Source: Coniferiporia sulphurascens (Eukaryota; Basidiomycota; Agaricomycetes; Hymenochaetales; Hymenochaetaceae). From it: DNA of 64,000 nt. Positions 25,270-36,748 of the stretch are shown piece by piece; the first letter of the stretch is position 1; each line of letters opens with the position of its first letter. Position numbers and translations under genes: made by a program. The stretch spans positions 186,001 through 250,000 of the forward strand of contig NBBA01000015.1 in the NCBI GenBank assembly GCA_002794785.1. The letters are read 5' to 3'. The notes beneath the pieces are model-generated. The model saw only the letters and a list, made by a program, of their open reading frames with translations, did not search any database and had not been told where the DNA came from.

Positions 25270-27121
25270 ATGGACACCGATGAAATGCAGTCAATAATTC
25301 CAGCCTTGAAGACGATCGCACTTCAAATGTATGCTCTCAGTCCTTCCGCTACTATTGACGGCTGACAGAAATTTTATCGCCGGGTTAGCGTCGGAACAAA
25401 AGTAGCACTCAAGTACCTCTATCAGCATGATCCTGACGATAAAGTAAAGCAATTGGCGCTCGCCTTCTTCTCGATACAAATCTACGACCATATTTTGACG
25501 CTCCCTGACGAGGTAAGCATTTTCTCCTAATAGAAATACTGAGCTCGTCCTTATTGCTCCCTCAGGTTGAGCTAATATGGAACAGAAACTTCACACTCGT
25601 TACTTTCCTATTCCTTATGGTACGGCCCTTCGCTTTCGAAGCGTTGCCTCCTCTCTAATTGTGTCAACTGTTTATTCTAGAACCGCTATTATGCTTTGGG
25701 ATTTTTCTGCGTATACATTATTGGTGAGATTTGTTTTCATAGCAAGGGCTAATCTCACTCGTACGCAGCACTGTTATCCCCTGTTTTCACTCCTAGTGTA
25801 AGAATACACTGTAGCCCTTAATCATGTTCGTACGCTAACTCGCACACACCCACAGGTGTACGTACATGGATAATCTTCAGAAACATTTAATGCCCATAAG
25901 AATACATACAGATGCGAGCGCTTCGCCCTATTCTTACCATTCGCGGGAGGGATTATGTTAACTTTTCTTCCAAATACCGTTTTGGCCCTCCGGTACGTTT
26001 ACACGCTGTTGTCAAGGAGCTCTGTCATCATCTAAGTCATGAGGTCTTGTTAGGGTGTACGCACTTTACCGGAGGAACAAGCTAGTGGCTTCAATACTTG
26101 TAGTCTATCTCATTTCTGAACTGGGTGTTGCGCTGTGGATTTATTGTACTCCGGGCAGTCATCGTGAGAATTCCATACCCTTTGCTCCCGTCCCCACTAA
26201 AACCCCATCAGCTCTTACTCTTCCTCCAGCCATTCAAAATGATGAAACTTTCCACAGTACGTGTTTTTCTCAATTCAAGTTTAATTGCTTTAGAACTCTT
26301 CGCTGTCATATAGTCTGCATCGAAGGAGGCTCGGACAGTTTGTGAGAACTCCACCCCATCTAATCTTGTCACTTGCTCACCACTCGCCGCAGAGGGAACC
26401 TACGCCCTGCGGCCTTCCAGATCATGCAGACAATCTACGATACGGGGGTGTTCACTTCAATCTGTTTTAAGGCCATTCTGGATACCCGGCGCCCAAGATA
26501 TGGGCGGGATATACAATCTATCATTGCTGGTCATGGTGTAACTTACTACGCGTGAGTACGGTCCCATGGTTCATCCAAGGAGATCAGTATTTACCGGTGG
26601 CATGGATCAGCGTGTTATTTTCCGCCAATTTCACATGGGCGATGATGATTCTATTCGCTCCGGTACGTTCCCATCAATACCGATGTAAATGTACAGGGAA
26701 GCTCACTATTGCTATAAGGCCGGATTAAAATTCACAGCAGCAATGTAAGCAGATTAGACGCGCATATCCAGCTAGGCAGCTCATAATGGGTCCTCACCTC
26801 TGTTTCATAGTCCAACCCTCGTGTGAGTTAGGGACGTCTGTCGAATGCTACTTGTCGCTGACAAATAAACTTTCTTTGGACAACAGATTGGCATGTACAG
26901 TAGTCAATAGGATCACGATATCCTTGCGCCGCTTTGGATCTGCTGAACAAGGCACAAGCAATGGAAGTGAGCCACGTGTTCATTCCCAGACACCAGGGGA
27001 GATAAATAACCGGACGCACCCGAACTCGACTACCGTAAATTCAACCTATGAGGACGTCGAAATGTTTGAACTCAATGAAATGGCGGTGGCAGAGTGTCCC
27101 AAGTCTGGCGCCATGCATTGA
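25270..27121 (+). CDS. DUF6533-like multi-pass membrane protein, array copy 3
   Basis: This is the easiest copy to read. It starts MDTDEMQSIIPALKTIALQM at 25270, and the exons follow in family order. They are QLALAFFSIQIYDHILTLPD, VELIWNRNFTLVTFLFLM, NRYYALGFFCVYIIG, and FALFLPFAGGIMLTFLPNTV. Then come VYALYRRNKLVASILVVYLI with LWIYCTPGSHRE, GNLRPAAFQIMQTIYDTGVF with RRPRYGRDIQSIIAGHGV, FSANFTWAMMILFAPD, and VNRITISLRRFGSAEQGTS. The tail ends SGAMH at 27121. The hydrophobic blocks suggest about seven membrane helices with a cytosolic polar tail. It shares strong similarity with copy 1 in the exon at about 26395-26550, so the two may be the most recent duplicates. Function is unknown. Confidence 0.78.
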
Positions 27122-27904
27122 TGTAATATAGTCTTGCGCTCTCGTTCATTCCATACTATGATGTTTATACCGTACTCGTCGCTTCCTTCGAACGCAAAAG
27201 CGCTGACGGTTTTCGTTGTACGAACTGTCACATCCTTATCAAACCACTTGTGCGCCTCTGCAGTCCTTCTTACTGCGTGACGGGAGAGGTTGAATCCCAT
27301 AAAACAATTTTATAGTACGGGTCCCGGGAGAGTTTTGTTGGCGAAAGGTTCTGGCGTACCTGAAAATCCATACCCGTTTTTGGATCAACTTCAGAATCCG
27401 ATCATGTCATGGCGGCACACATAATCATTGTTATTACCATTACTCTGTATCATACAATTTGCAGTGTATAGAACAAATAAGTTCGTGTTTGTTACCTAAA
27501 TTCACGGTCACCACAAGGTTGTTGCACTGTACTGATATGCACGTTCAAATGTCAATCAAATTGGCATGAACATGTCCAATCACAGATCTTCTCCAAGCGT
27601 GGAGCCGAATCAGCTTCTGTATTCAGACAATTTTCCCCTCACTTATTCTTCAGCTCGGTGACATCCATTCCTGGCCCGTCTCCACTACCGAGAAGGGATA
27701 ATTATTCGCATCCTCCACAGCTCCCACATTGCCAATGACGTATTATGTATAACACTGGCGGACGATCACAGCCCGATTTCCATCGCACTAATAGCATCGA
27801 AGCTCAGAGCACGAGTATATAGTAAGACCAGTGACTTGAGAATCTGTCTTTTTTCCATTCTCCTTCCCACTCCACCCGTGGGTCGCACCTCGCCCACTAG
27901 TGGC
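27122..27904. other. Intergenic region
   Basis: About 780 bases lie between array copies 3 and 4. No gene was recognised; the promoter of copy 4 should lie at the 3' end. Confidence 0.45.
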
Positions 27905-29772
27905 ATGAATGTCGACGATGGGCAATCGCTACTGTCCAGCCTTAAAACTATTGGACCTCAAATGTGTGTTTCCACCTCTTCCACTCTATCGCGCGGATAA
28001 TTGACAGAAGCTCTTCACTGGTGTAGCCTCGGAACAAAAGTAATTTGTCAACCTCTTTTTTATGTTAATTAGTGTATCCTTGACGACGACTTGTAGCAAC
28101 TGGCACTCGCATTTTTCGCGATACAAGTTTATGATCATATATTGACGCTTCCGGAGGAGGTACCCCTTTTCCCTTGGGAGCAAGGCGTTAAGCTCATTCC
28201 CATATCTTGTTCAGATCGAACTCATGTGGAAAACTAAATTCACATTGGTTACTTTCCTATTTTTCCTGGTGCGGTCTTTCTCTGCTTTCTGAGACACTTG
28301 TATTTGTGTCCACTCACTTCAGCCACACTAGAATCGCTATTATGCATTGGCTGCTTTCTGCGTGTACATAGCCGGTAAGTTTCATCCTTTGTATCGCAAA
28401 AACCGTCCTCACGCATCGATAGCGTTATTGTCTCCTCTTTTCAACCCTAGCGTGAGGATATATTATGGCTTTCAAACAAAACTCCACACTGACTTCTGGA
28501 ATCCACCAGGTGTACGTATATTTGTAGAATCACGGGTTTGACAAACTTTCGGCTCAAAAGTATTCGTCTAGATGCAAGCACTTTGCTCTGTTTTTTCCAT
28601 TTGCAGGAGGGATCATGTTGACCTTCGTTCCGAATACCGTGCTGGCTCTTCGGTACGTTGGTCTCTTTGATTAAAAATCCACCCATCCTGGATACACGAG
28701 GATCTCGCGCAGAGTGTATGCTCTTTATCAGAAGAGAAAGCTTGTGGCGGCCTTACTTGCGACGTACCTCATTGCTGAGTTGGGTGTTGCGTTGTGGCTA
28801 TATTGTACTCCAGGAAGTCACCGTTGAGTATCCATCCCCTTTCGTCTTCCTCTTCGTCCTTATTGAAACTCCATTAGCTCTCGTCCTCCCCATGGCCGTT
28901 CAAGATGACACTACATTCCACAGTACGTATATCCATCAAGTGGAGTTCACTCTTTTGTCAATTACTTTCCTTCGGATAGTTTGCATCGACGCAGTCGCAG
29001 ACCGTTTGTGAGGTCATATTTTCGCCAAGCTGCTATATCCTTACCCTGCAACGCAGAGGAAACCTGCGCCCCGCCGCTTTCCAGATTATGCAGACCGTTT
29101 ACGACACGGGAGTTTTTCTTTCGATTATCTTCAGAGTCATATTAGACAAACGGTGTCTAAAATATGGCCAGGACCTACAGTCTCTGATCGCTGGTCATAG
29201 TGTGATTTATTATGCGTAAGCAAGGTTTAACGTCTGGAATAGTCGTTGGTGCTGATAGTCCCTCAGCTCGCTGTTTTCTGCAAATCTCACGTGGGGAATG
29301 ATGATTTTGTTCGCTCCAGTACGCCTTCGGTTTGTCGCATGAATTGGAACGTGAAGCAAACTCACCGGTTTCGTGACAGGACGGTCTGAAATATACAGCC
29401 GCAATGTAAGTAGATCGGACGCGCACCTTTCGTAATGGCCAATGTTGACATCCCATTCCGTAGCCCGACGTTTGTGTAAGTCGAGCATCGTAACCAATTA
29501 ATTTTGTTTCACGCACTCAGCAGAAGAACAGATTAGCATGTACGATGGTCAACAGAATCACGTTGTCCTTGCGAGGCTTCGCCTATCCCAGACGGGACGT
29601 AGGCAACGAAAGCACGCTTCAAATTCTTTCTGAACCACGTCCAGGGAAAACGAATAGCCAGATGTGGACAGATGCAGGCATCACGGATATTATTCATGTG
29701 GACATTGAAACTATTGAGCTCACCGTTCCGCAACGCCCGGAAATGTCGAGGGCGGCTGACGCTTCAGTATAG
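27905..29772 (+). CDS. DUF6533-like multi-pass membrane protein, array copy 4
   Basis: Start MNVDDGQSLLSSLKTIGPQM at 27905. Exons read QLALAFFAIQVYDHILTLPE, IELMWKTKFTLVTFLFFL, NRYYALAAFCVYIAG, FALFFPFAGGIMLTFVPNTV, VYALYQKRKLVAALLATYLI with LWLYCTPGSHR, and GNLRPAAFQIMQTVYDTGVF with SLIAGHSVIYYA. After the exon FSANLTWGMMILFAP comes VNRITLSLRGFAYPRRDVG and a polar tail ending DASV at 29772. The C-terminal block has drifted more (GFAYP for RFGSP) than in the other copies. No frame break was found. It is the last member of the array; the next gene is on the opposite strand. Confidence 0.75.
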
Positions 29773-30135
29773 CTCCCATGCGGATTGAGTTCTGTCCGTG
29801 CCACTAACGTATCTGTTGACCTGGCGTAGGGTTCATCAATACAAGTCACGGTATCTTGCCGGTCTCACAAGTTGCATTTTTATGTACGAGTACGGAGTTG
29901 ATGTTCGTGCCAATATATCGCAGCCAGTTCGGAAGCTACGGATGTGGCTTACATTTCAGAGAAAGGAAGGGACCGTAGGATAATTTGAGAAAAGGGAAAA
30001 GCTTGGCGGGACTTTCTGAAGCGAATTCTTGAAAAGATCATTTCGATTTGCGGCTACCATCGATGATTGCCAGATCCCCGTTCACGAAGTTACGTAAAAC
30101 AGAGATGATGCCAAGTGTTTACCCGCAATCACCAA

Positions 30136-31990
30136 TCACCACACTGTTCCCGCCAAAACCGAAGAAACGTTCTGGCCCCAGATTTGCTGTGCTGCACCTG
30201 TAGGATGTTAAGGGTCAGAAGCCAATTCGACGGTCAGGACTATAACGTTTTTACATACTGGATGAATGGTAGTTGTTCCTAGTAGACGAGTTAAATGAGT
30301 AATGAACATTTCTCCTCCGAGCTATCTCGTTTTAAAGCGGGCGAGAGCTGCACTCACCCCCAGAAATCCCCAGTTCCCCCGTACGATGTGGCATCAATGA
30401 AGCCAAATGCTGTGGGATCATCCAAAACTTGCGTGAACGCAGTATTCGAATCCCATAACCAAGTGGAGACCTGTAATGTATGCCTCAGATTCCAGTGCTG
30501 GACTGACAATGTTAAAACACAGTAAGAGCTTACTCCGGTGTTATTGGCTTTAAGCTGTGTGACACGGTCAGCAAGTTTGGAGTTGAAGCCAGCAATGACG
30601 GTCTTTTCGAGGGCTTGCGCGGATGCGTCTTCGGCCAACATCTGCAGAATACATCGTTTCAGGATAAATATGTCATAGAAAGGTAAGCGGCTCACCAGGG
30701 GCGAGCGGTCGATGGGCGGTACATTGATGAAAAGGAAATTGCGGCCCCCGACGGCACTGCAGGAAGTCAGTATAGGAGCGGATGTTATCCCAATCGGAAT
30801 CCTACTACTGTATGACGCCATTATATTAACCCAACCAGTTGTAAATGAAAATCTTGAAGCACTCACAATGCTTTGCACTAGTGCAAAGTAGGCATCCAAA
30901 AGTGTGTCCGAAAACCTAATGATCCGGTTGTTAACGAGAGTTCGCAACCCTATACCGCCTGAGCCTTCAGACTATTATACGCACGCGTCTCTATCACCGC
31001 TCTCATAATAGCTGTTTCCTATATCGTTAATACCTATCCAGAACGAGAATAGGGAGTCGGAGCTTGTCCACGGTGCCGTAGCAGGCTTCGACGCTACACC
31101 GCTAAGGAACTGGTTGACTTGATCGGTGAGTGAGAGAACCGTCGACTCGTACTGTTTAAAGCCCAGTATCAGAATCGTTTGAACGTCGAAGTACATCCTT
31201 TAAAGCGCTTACGGGTGCGACGAGCGACGCGTCAATAGTGGCGCCTCCGTATGCATAGTTATAAGTAAGAATTAGCGACCTGTTGTATTGCACGGTGTCG
31301 ACATCGATCCAATTAATTCCTCCTACGGCAGTGTACCCCTACGAGATAGGTCTTTAAAGGGTGTTTTTAAATTGATATACACGGATTCAAGTACCGGATA
31401 AGGAGGGTTTCCGAGCGGGTTCCCGACCGCAGGAAGAGTGTCGGTAAGGACAAAACCAGTTTGCGTGTAAGAATCGCCGCTTTCATTGGAAACATCAGTC
31501 TTTTATGGAGTCGCGAACACAGACAATACGGCAACTCACAAACTAAACCAGTAATTAACATCGGAAGCGGGAACGGAAGTCGGAGCTCCGGTGGACGATG
31601 TCGAAGTCGCTGTGCTGCTCGCGCTCGACGAGCTCGCTTCGCCTGGAATGCATTGCGAGTAGTCTGCCCGGTATTAAGGAATTTTCAAAAAACGGCGTCA
31701 AACTATCTGTGGCGCGAGACTCACAGTCATTCAGGATCGTACAAACTGAGCTGTGGACAAGGTTATAATCACCACCATCGCCAAAGTAGACATGGATTGA
31801 ATTTACCCAGAAACGCAGGTGGTTGCGCCAGTAAAGCCGATTCCTCCACCTAAAGTATTTAAATCAGTAAATGCCATACTTTCGTTTTGTAAATTATTCA
31901 CATACACTGTTGCCAGACGGCCTGCTGGGCAAGACCTAAGCTCGCGGATGCAAGCACCACATAAACCAGGGAAGTACTGGAGACCATCAT
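30136..31990 (-). CDS. Secreted CBM1-CE16 GDSL acetylesterase
   Basis: This is a secreted carbohydrate esterase of family CE16, which removes acetyl groups from plant-wall oligosaccharides, with a cellulose-binding module. The start [23 protein letters not shown] at 31990 is a signal peptide. Four tiny exons then give [20 protein letters not shown] and NDYYSQCIPG, the cysteine pattern of fungal CBM1. A Ser/Thr linker ([15 protein letters not shown]) follows. The catalytic part has the nucleophile motif [10 protein letters not shown] (about 31470), then [15 protein letters not shown] and [19 protein letters not shown]. Block III appears as [15 protein letters not shown]. Further on come [17 protein letters not shown] and [16 protein letters not shown]. 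The last exon is [17 protein letters not shown] with the stop at 30136. The catalytic Asp-His block would be split by the intron at about 30200-30355; I could not place the DYHP motif with certainty. Confidence 0.82.
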
Positions 31991-32473
31991 GTCAATGCTT
32001 GAGTGAGTGAGTGAGACCGGGTGTTAACAGGCATCCGTCAGCAGAGCCCTCCCTGGTATGCTTTATGAGAATACGATGGGTCCTCGGATAATTGAACGGT
32101 CTTCTTCCGTGATCTGTGTTCTGAATATACATTCCGAGCCATTGCCAGCACGAACTTGCTGAGTCGAGATCCACTTCCTTTCGAACCAATCGTACAGAGG
32201 ATGTACCACAGTTCAGCCGAGGTTGTTTCCATATGAGATTAGTCAAGGGCGCGAAGATTCGTTTCCCCATAACGTGTCCTCCAGAGAGTCGTCGGCCAAC
32301 GTCTTGGCGATGGAACAGACTCGGAACCGGAGGAACGCGAATTTGGTCACGTGTACCCAACGCGTCTAACGCGTCCACGTGGTCCGAGTTAATGTAGAAG
32401 CAAGCCCCGCGACCGTAAGGTCGGGTTAATTCAAATCAAATAAATAACGAGTCACTATGCAAAAATGCACCAG
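31991..32473. other. Intergenic region
   Basis: About 480 bases lie between the acetylesterase start and the glucosidase stop. A short GAGT microsatellite lies at about 32001-32014. No gene was recognised. Confidence 0.45.
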
Positions 32474-35400
32474 CTACGCTACAACAATCTCCCAATCTTC
32501 CGTGACAAGCACGCTTGGGTTCTTGATCGTAAGCAGACTAGCCACACCCTCCCTCGCGCCAGTCGCACTAACGCCCTCCACATACTCCCACTCTAACGCG
32601 CGTCTGCTACCGGCCTCTACGTGCGTCGGCTTCTTCGTCAGGCCGAGAATAACAATCTTCTCGACTTTTACATCTCCAATACTTTTTGCGAAAGTGTTCG
32701 CAGCGTCATATGCCACCAAATCGACACCATCCACAGCCTCTTTGGGGAACGGCCGTACGAGGTCAGTGCTTCGGATGTACAGTCCTCCTTTCTTTGCAGA
32801 ACCAGAATTTGTTGCTGCAGCAAATTCACGCCAGACGATGTTTCCGCTTTCGTGTGCAAAGCTATCACCGTCGTCAAGATAGAGCTCACCGCGCGCAGAG
32901 CCGGCAGCATCGAGAGCGACGCGCAGTGTGAAGGGATCACGCCGCATGAGGGGAGACGAGCGGCGTGGACGCTCCCGTGTCGAGACGACGGAGCCGCCTT
33001 GGATGAAGAGGGGGAGCTGGTCGAGTTCGGCTTGAACCGTTATTTCCTTCCGGCCGCCGCGATAAACTTGGTTCGTAAAGTAGTCGTAGTAGGGCTATTC
33101 AAGGGTACTCCTTAGGTAAGCGATAGGATGGGAAATAAAAACGTCTACTTGCCTGGTTATCAGAGAGATAAACGGTTGTCTCAGTAGCTCCCTTCGAGGT
33201 GACGGGCTTTACGAGTAAGCCAGACTGTCCGAGATAGAACTGGTCATCGAGAGAGGCGCCAGCCTCATCCTCGGGGAAAACGAAGAATTGAGGCCTATGC
33301 ACCACCGTTCATTAACTCGGATTACAAATTCGACATAGTAAGTGATACACACCTAAGGACAGGAGAACCCGTAACGCTCGTCTCTCGGAAGGCGGTGTAC
33401 CAAACTGGAAGCAGCTTGTAGCGAAGTCTGATTATGTCGCGCAGCATGCTCTTGTACGGCTCGTCGAGGAGGTACGGTTCACGGCGCTTCGTGTCGATGT
33501 GCGCATGTGCCCTGAAGAACGGGAGGAACGCGCCTAACTGGTACCATCGCACAAGCATTTCCGGGTCAGGGTTCCCGAAGAATCCACCCACGTCCGCTAC
33601 ATCGTAAAGTTAGAATACTGCGTGCAAATGGTGAAGGAAGAAAGCTTGCCTCCAGAGAAGGCCATTCCGCCCAGACTGTTTGCAAGAACCATTTTAAGAC
33701 CAACAGCCATATGTTCCCAAGTACCGAGGTTGTCGCCCGTCCACATCGCGCCAAAGCGCTGAGACCCAGCGAAGAACGAGCGAGTCAGAACAAACGGACG
33801 CTTGTGTGGGTCGGAACGCTCGTACAGAGCTTGCCATGTTTGGTTCGACTGTTTGATGAGGGAGAGGGGTTAAGAGAGTAATTAATTATGGGTCCTCATA
33901 CGCACGAAAAGCATGCCATTGATATTGTGCAAGTCCCTATGCTCCCATCCACCGTAGTGAACGCTGTCTTTTTGCATCGAGATCTCGGGGCCATTGAAAA
34001 TTGAGGGCTGTAGGATACATGAGCTATCAAAACTGGGTCAAATAATGCAATGCGATGAAAGCCCACCTCATTCATGTCGTTCCAAATTCCAACATTTTCC
34101 GTGCTATCCACCCATGAGAACTTGTTCCCACCTGCCGGCGTCGTTTTAAAGAGCGTTTTCCACCAATCCCAGCTTTTCGGATTGAAGAAGTCTACCCAGG
34201 AGCTACTGCCCGACCAGCACCACCCCTCATACTCGCTCTCGCCGTCCGATTTCTTGATGAGAACATCAATTTCTGAGGCCTCCTTGTAAACAGGATAGTC
34301 ATTTGTGCGTTTCAGATGGGGGTCAACTATAACAACCATCTGCATATTTTGTGCGTTGAATTGGGTAGTTTAGTCAAAGACGAGACAAGACGTACCTTCC
34401 GTCCAATTGCCTCAACGTCCTTGGTCATGTCAACTGGATCCGGGAATGTCTTCTTGTCCCAGATGAAGTATTTGTGTTCCTCGGCATATTCGATGTCGAG
34501 CCAGAAAACATCAACGGGTATGTCTTCCTCATCAAAGCGCCGTTGTACACTGCGTACATCATCGGAGCTAATATAGTTCCAACGGCACTGGTGATAGCCA
34601 AGTGCCCAGTGCGCAGGAAGCACAGGCGTGCCCGTGAGACGGGCGTACTGTGCGGCGACAGCTGCGGGCGATGGTCCTGGAAGTAAAAACGTGTCCAGTA
34701 TGCCGGATTCCGATACCCAATGCGTATGTGACGCATCTGCTTGCGGATGCGCTACGTCGATCCAGGTCTCCGAACCAACAAGATGAAGAACGCCGACAGT
34801 TCCAGTGGCGGAATGCGCATATAAAAGCGGGATTGAGCCGTAGAGAGACATGGGCGAAGAAGCGAGGTATTCGAAGACGTCAGCGTTGAACAACCGGTAA
34901 GGTTCGTCAAAGATTGCATCCTCGCCTATGGTCGTAGGTAAGTCAAGAAGAGTGGCCCGCTGAGGAATACCGTAGAGATGCCCGTGACGAGGGAAATCAA
35001 TATCAATAGACAGAGACTCGGGACCTGCGCGGTATTAGCACAAATCAAGCGGACCATGCGTAAGTATTCGAACCTTTGGGCTTGCTGTCCGTCCAGGACT
35101 TGAACGTCTCTTCCCACCAGCCATCCTCTTCTCCCTCGAACCATGCAGCGGGTTTCTCTACCTCAAGAACCTCCTGTGCCGACTCTTCACCCTCTGGAGT
35201 TTCGGGTTCCGGTTGACCCTTAGTCCTGAAGTGTTCCATGTGCAACAGCCCCCCGCCATTGAGCACGATCTCTTCCTGGCCGTCCCTCAACATCATAATT
35301 TTCAGCGGTGCGAACTGTACGACAGCTTCCAAATCTCCATACGCAGCACGGACGTCTTCTTTACCAACGGTCCACTTGACCTCGCTGCTCACCTTCGGGT

Positions 35401-35761
35401 CTGCGATGAGCGACCACGATGCAGTCTCGTCATAACGCTTATCCAACCCCTCGACCTCGTCCATGCGAACTCGCACAACGCCATCCTGCAGGACGTGCAA
35501 ATCAAGCCTGAACTTGATGTTAGGGTATATAGATGATGTGACCGCAGCTGAGAACGATGCTTCGCCGGGAACAACGGCTACGGACGCTGGGTCGACGGAA
35601 TAAGGCGAATTCCAGTTTGACCCTGCTTCACCTGCACGCGCGGCTAGAGCGCGACCCCTGCGACAGAACGCCGACTGGGGGCATGTCTTCCAGTCACTGG
35701 TTTTGAGCGCAAGGAGCGTCGGCAGGGAGCATAGCAGAAAGACGAGCTGCAAAGCGCGCAT
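32474..35761 (-). CDS. Glucosidase II catalytic alpha subunit (GH31)
   Basis: This ER enzyme trims the two inner glucoses from N-linked glycans during glycoprotein quality control; it is homologous to yeast ROT2 and mammalian GANAB. The start [18 protein letters not shown] at 35761 is a signal peptide, followed by the conserved [16 protein letters not shown]. An acidic insert and the N-terminal beta domain precede [13 protein letters not shown] and [13 protein letters not shown]. Then come [15 protein letters not shown], the nucleophile motif GIWNDMNE spliced to [10 protein letters not shown] (about 33990-34090), and [16 protein letters not shown]. The acid/base motif MWTGDN is followed by [12 protein letters not shown] and [16 protein letters not shown]. 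The C-terminal domain ends [11 protein letters not shown] at 32474. The length of about 960 residues fits the family. No ER-retention tetrapeptide is expected, since the beta subunit supplies it; the beta subunit gene is not in the window. Confidence 0.93.
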
Positions 35762-36748
35762 CTAAACGACTGGCCGATCTAAATTTCCGGCCTTGTTTTC
35801 GCACACCAAGCGGACAAAGTTGCTTGGTGGCAAGATAAGTGGGTGGATGGTGGTGAGAGCTGAACACGTCTAACCAACGACGTGTCACCTGAAGTTACGC
35901 GCGCGCACAACCGATCTCGCCTGCCAACTTGTACTATCACTATCAATCAATACCTTCACATATATTCTACTTCTCTATCAATGGTTTCTCGCGAGTCAGA
36001 GGGAAATTTAAGGAGGAAAGCCTTTCATTTATTGACGACCGCAAAGATCCGTCCGTACAATCGCAACACGCGCACACAGGCAGCAGCTCCGAAGCCATAG
36101 TGTACACTCGGTACGTGCGGACAAGTTATAGCTTTTACGACTCTAGACTCGGCCTGTACATGCCAATGCTGGTCACTATATATTACCACTAAGTCCCCGG
36201 AAAATGGATATGGCTATTTTGCTTTTACAGAAACACGTACTGTCGGATATTTGGCTTGTACGAATATCCAATAGTCCTATAGGAAGTTGCCTCCCTACTT
36301 GGGCGAGGTCCGTCTAGTGCTCGCTCGTCGAACAACTACGGCTGAAAACTGGAGGACCAAGAGGAGTCGAGCTTACCAGCGGTTTTTGCGAAGTATCGAG
36401 GGTACACTTTTGTGCATGGATGTCCTTTCTACGACTGATTGTGCTGGATCGACAACGGGACAATTAATCTATTTTATTACTACGTTTCTCCCCCCACTCG
36501 ATCTTCTCGGATGCCGCACATTGTCCGACAAAATTATTAGGACGGGTCAACAATGTTACAGATCCTGTCTTGGCCAATGCTGTTATCAGTCATCTCAGAA
36601 TAGTGACACTGCTAATTCGAAGCTTCCAGGTCAAGGGGTTCAAGTTCTTGGTGCCTGTATATGGACTTTTCTCAACACAATGTACGGGGGTCTCGACAAA
36701 TGAGAACGCCCGTTTCAATACTAGGTTAATGATGCATGACTTCGCTCC
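35762..36748. other. Intergenic region including start of the duplicated block
   Basis: This holds the promoter of the glucosidase gene. From about 36380 it holds the 3' flank of the oxidoreductase, which is duplicated at about 41355. No separate gene was recognised. Confidence 0.5.

Noticed and set aside
32001..32014. GAGT microsatellite as a regulatory element
   Set aside because: Only a few copies in a spacer; no link to a start or a known binding site.
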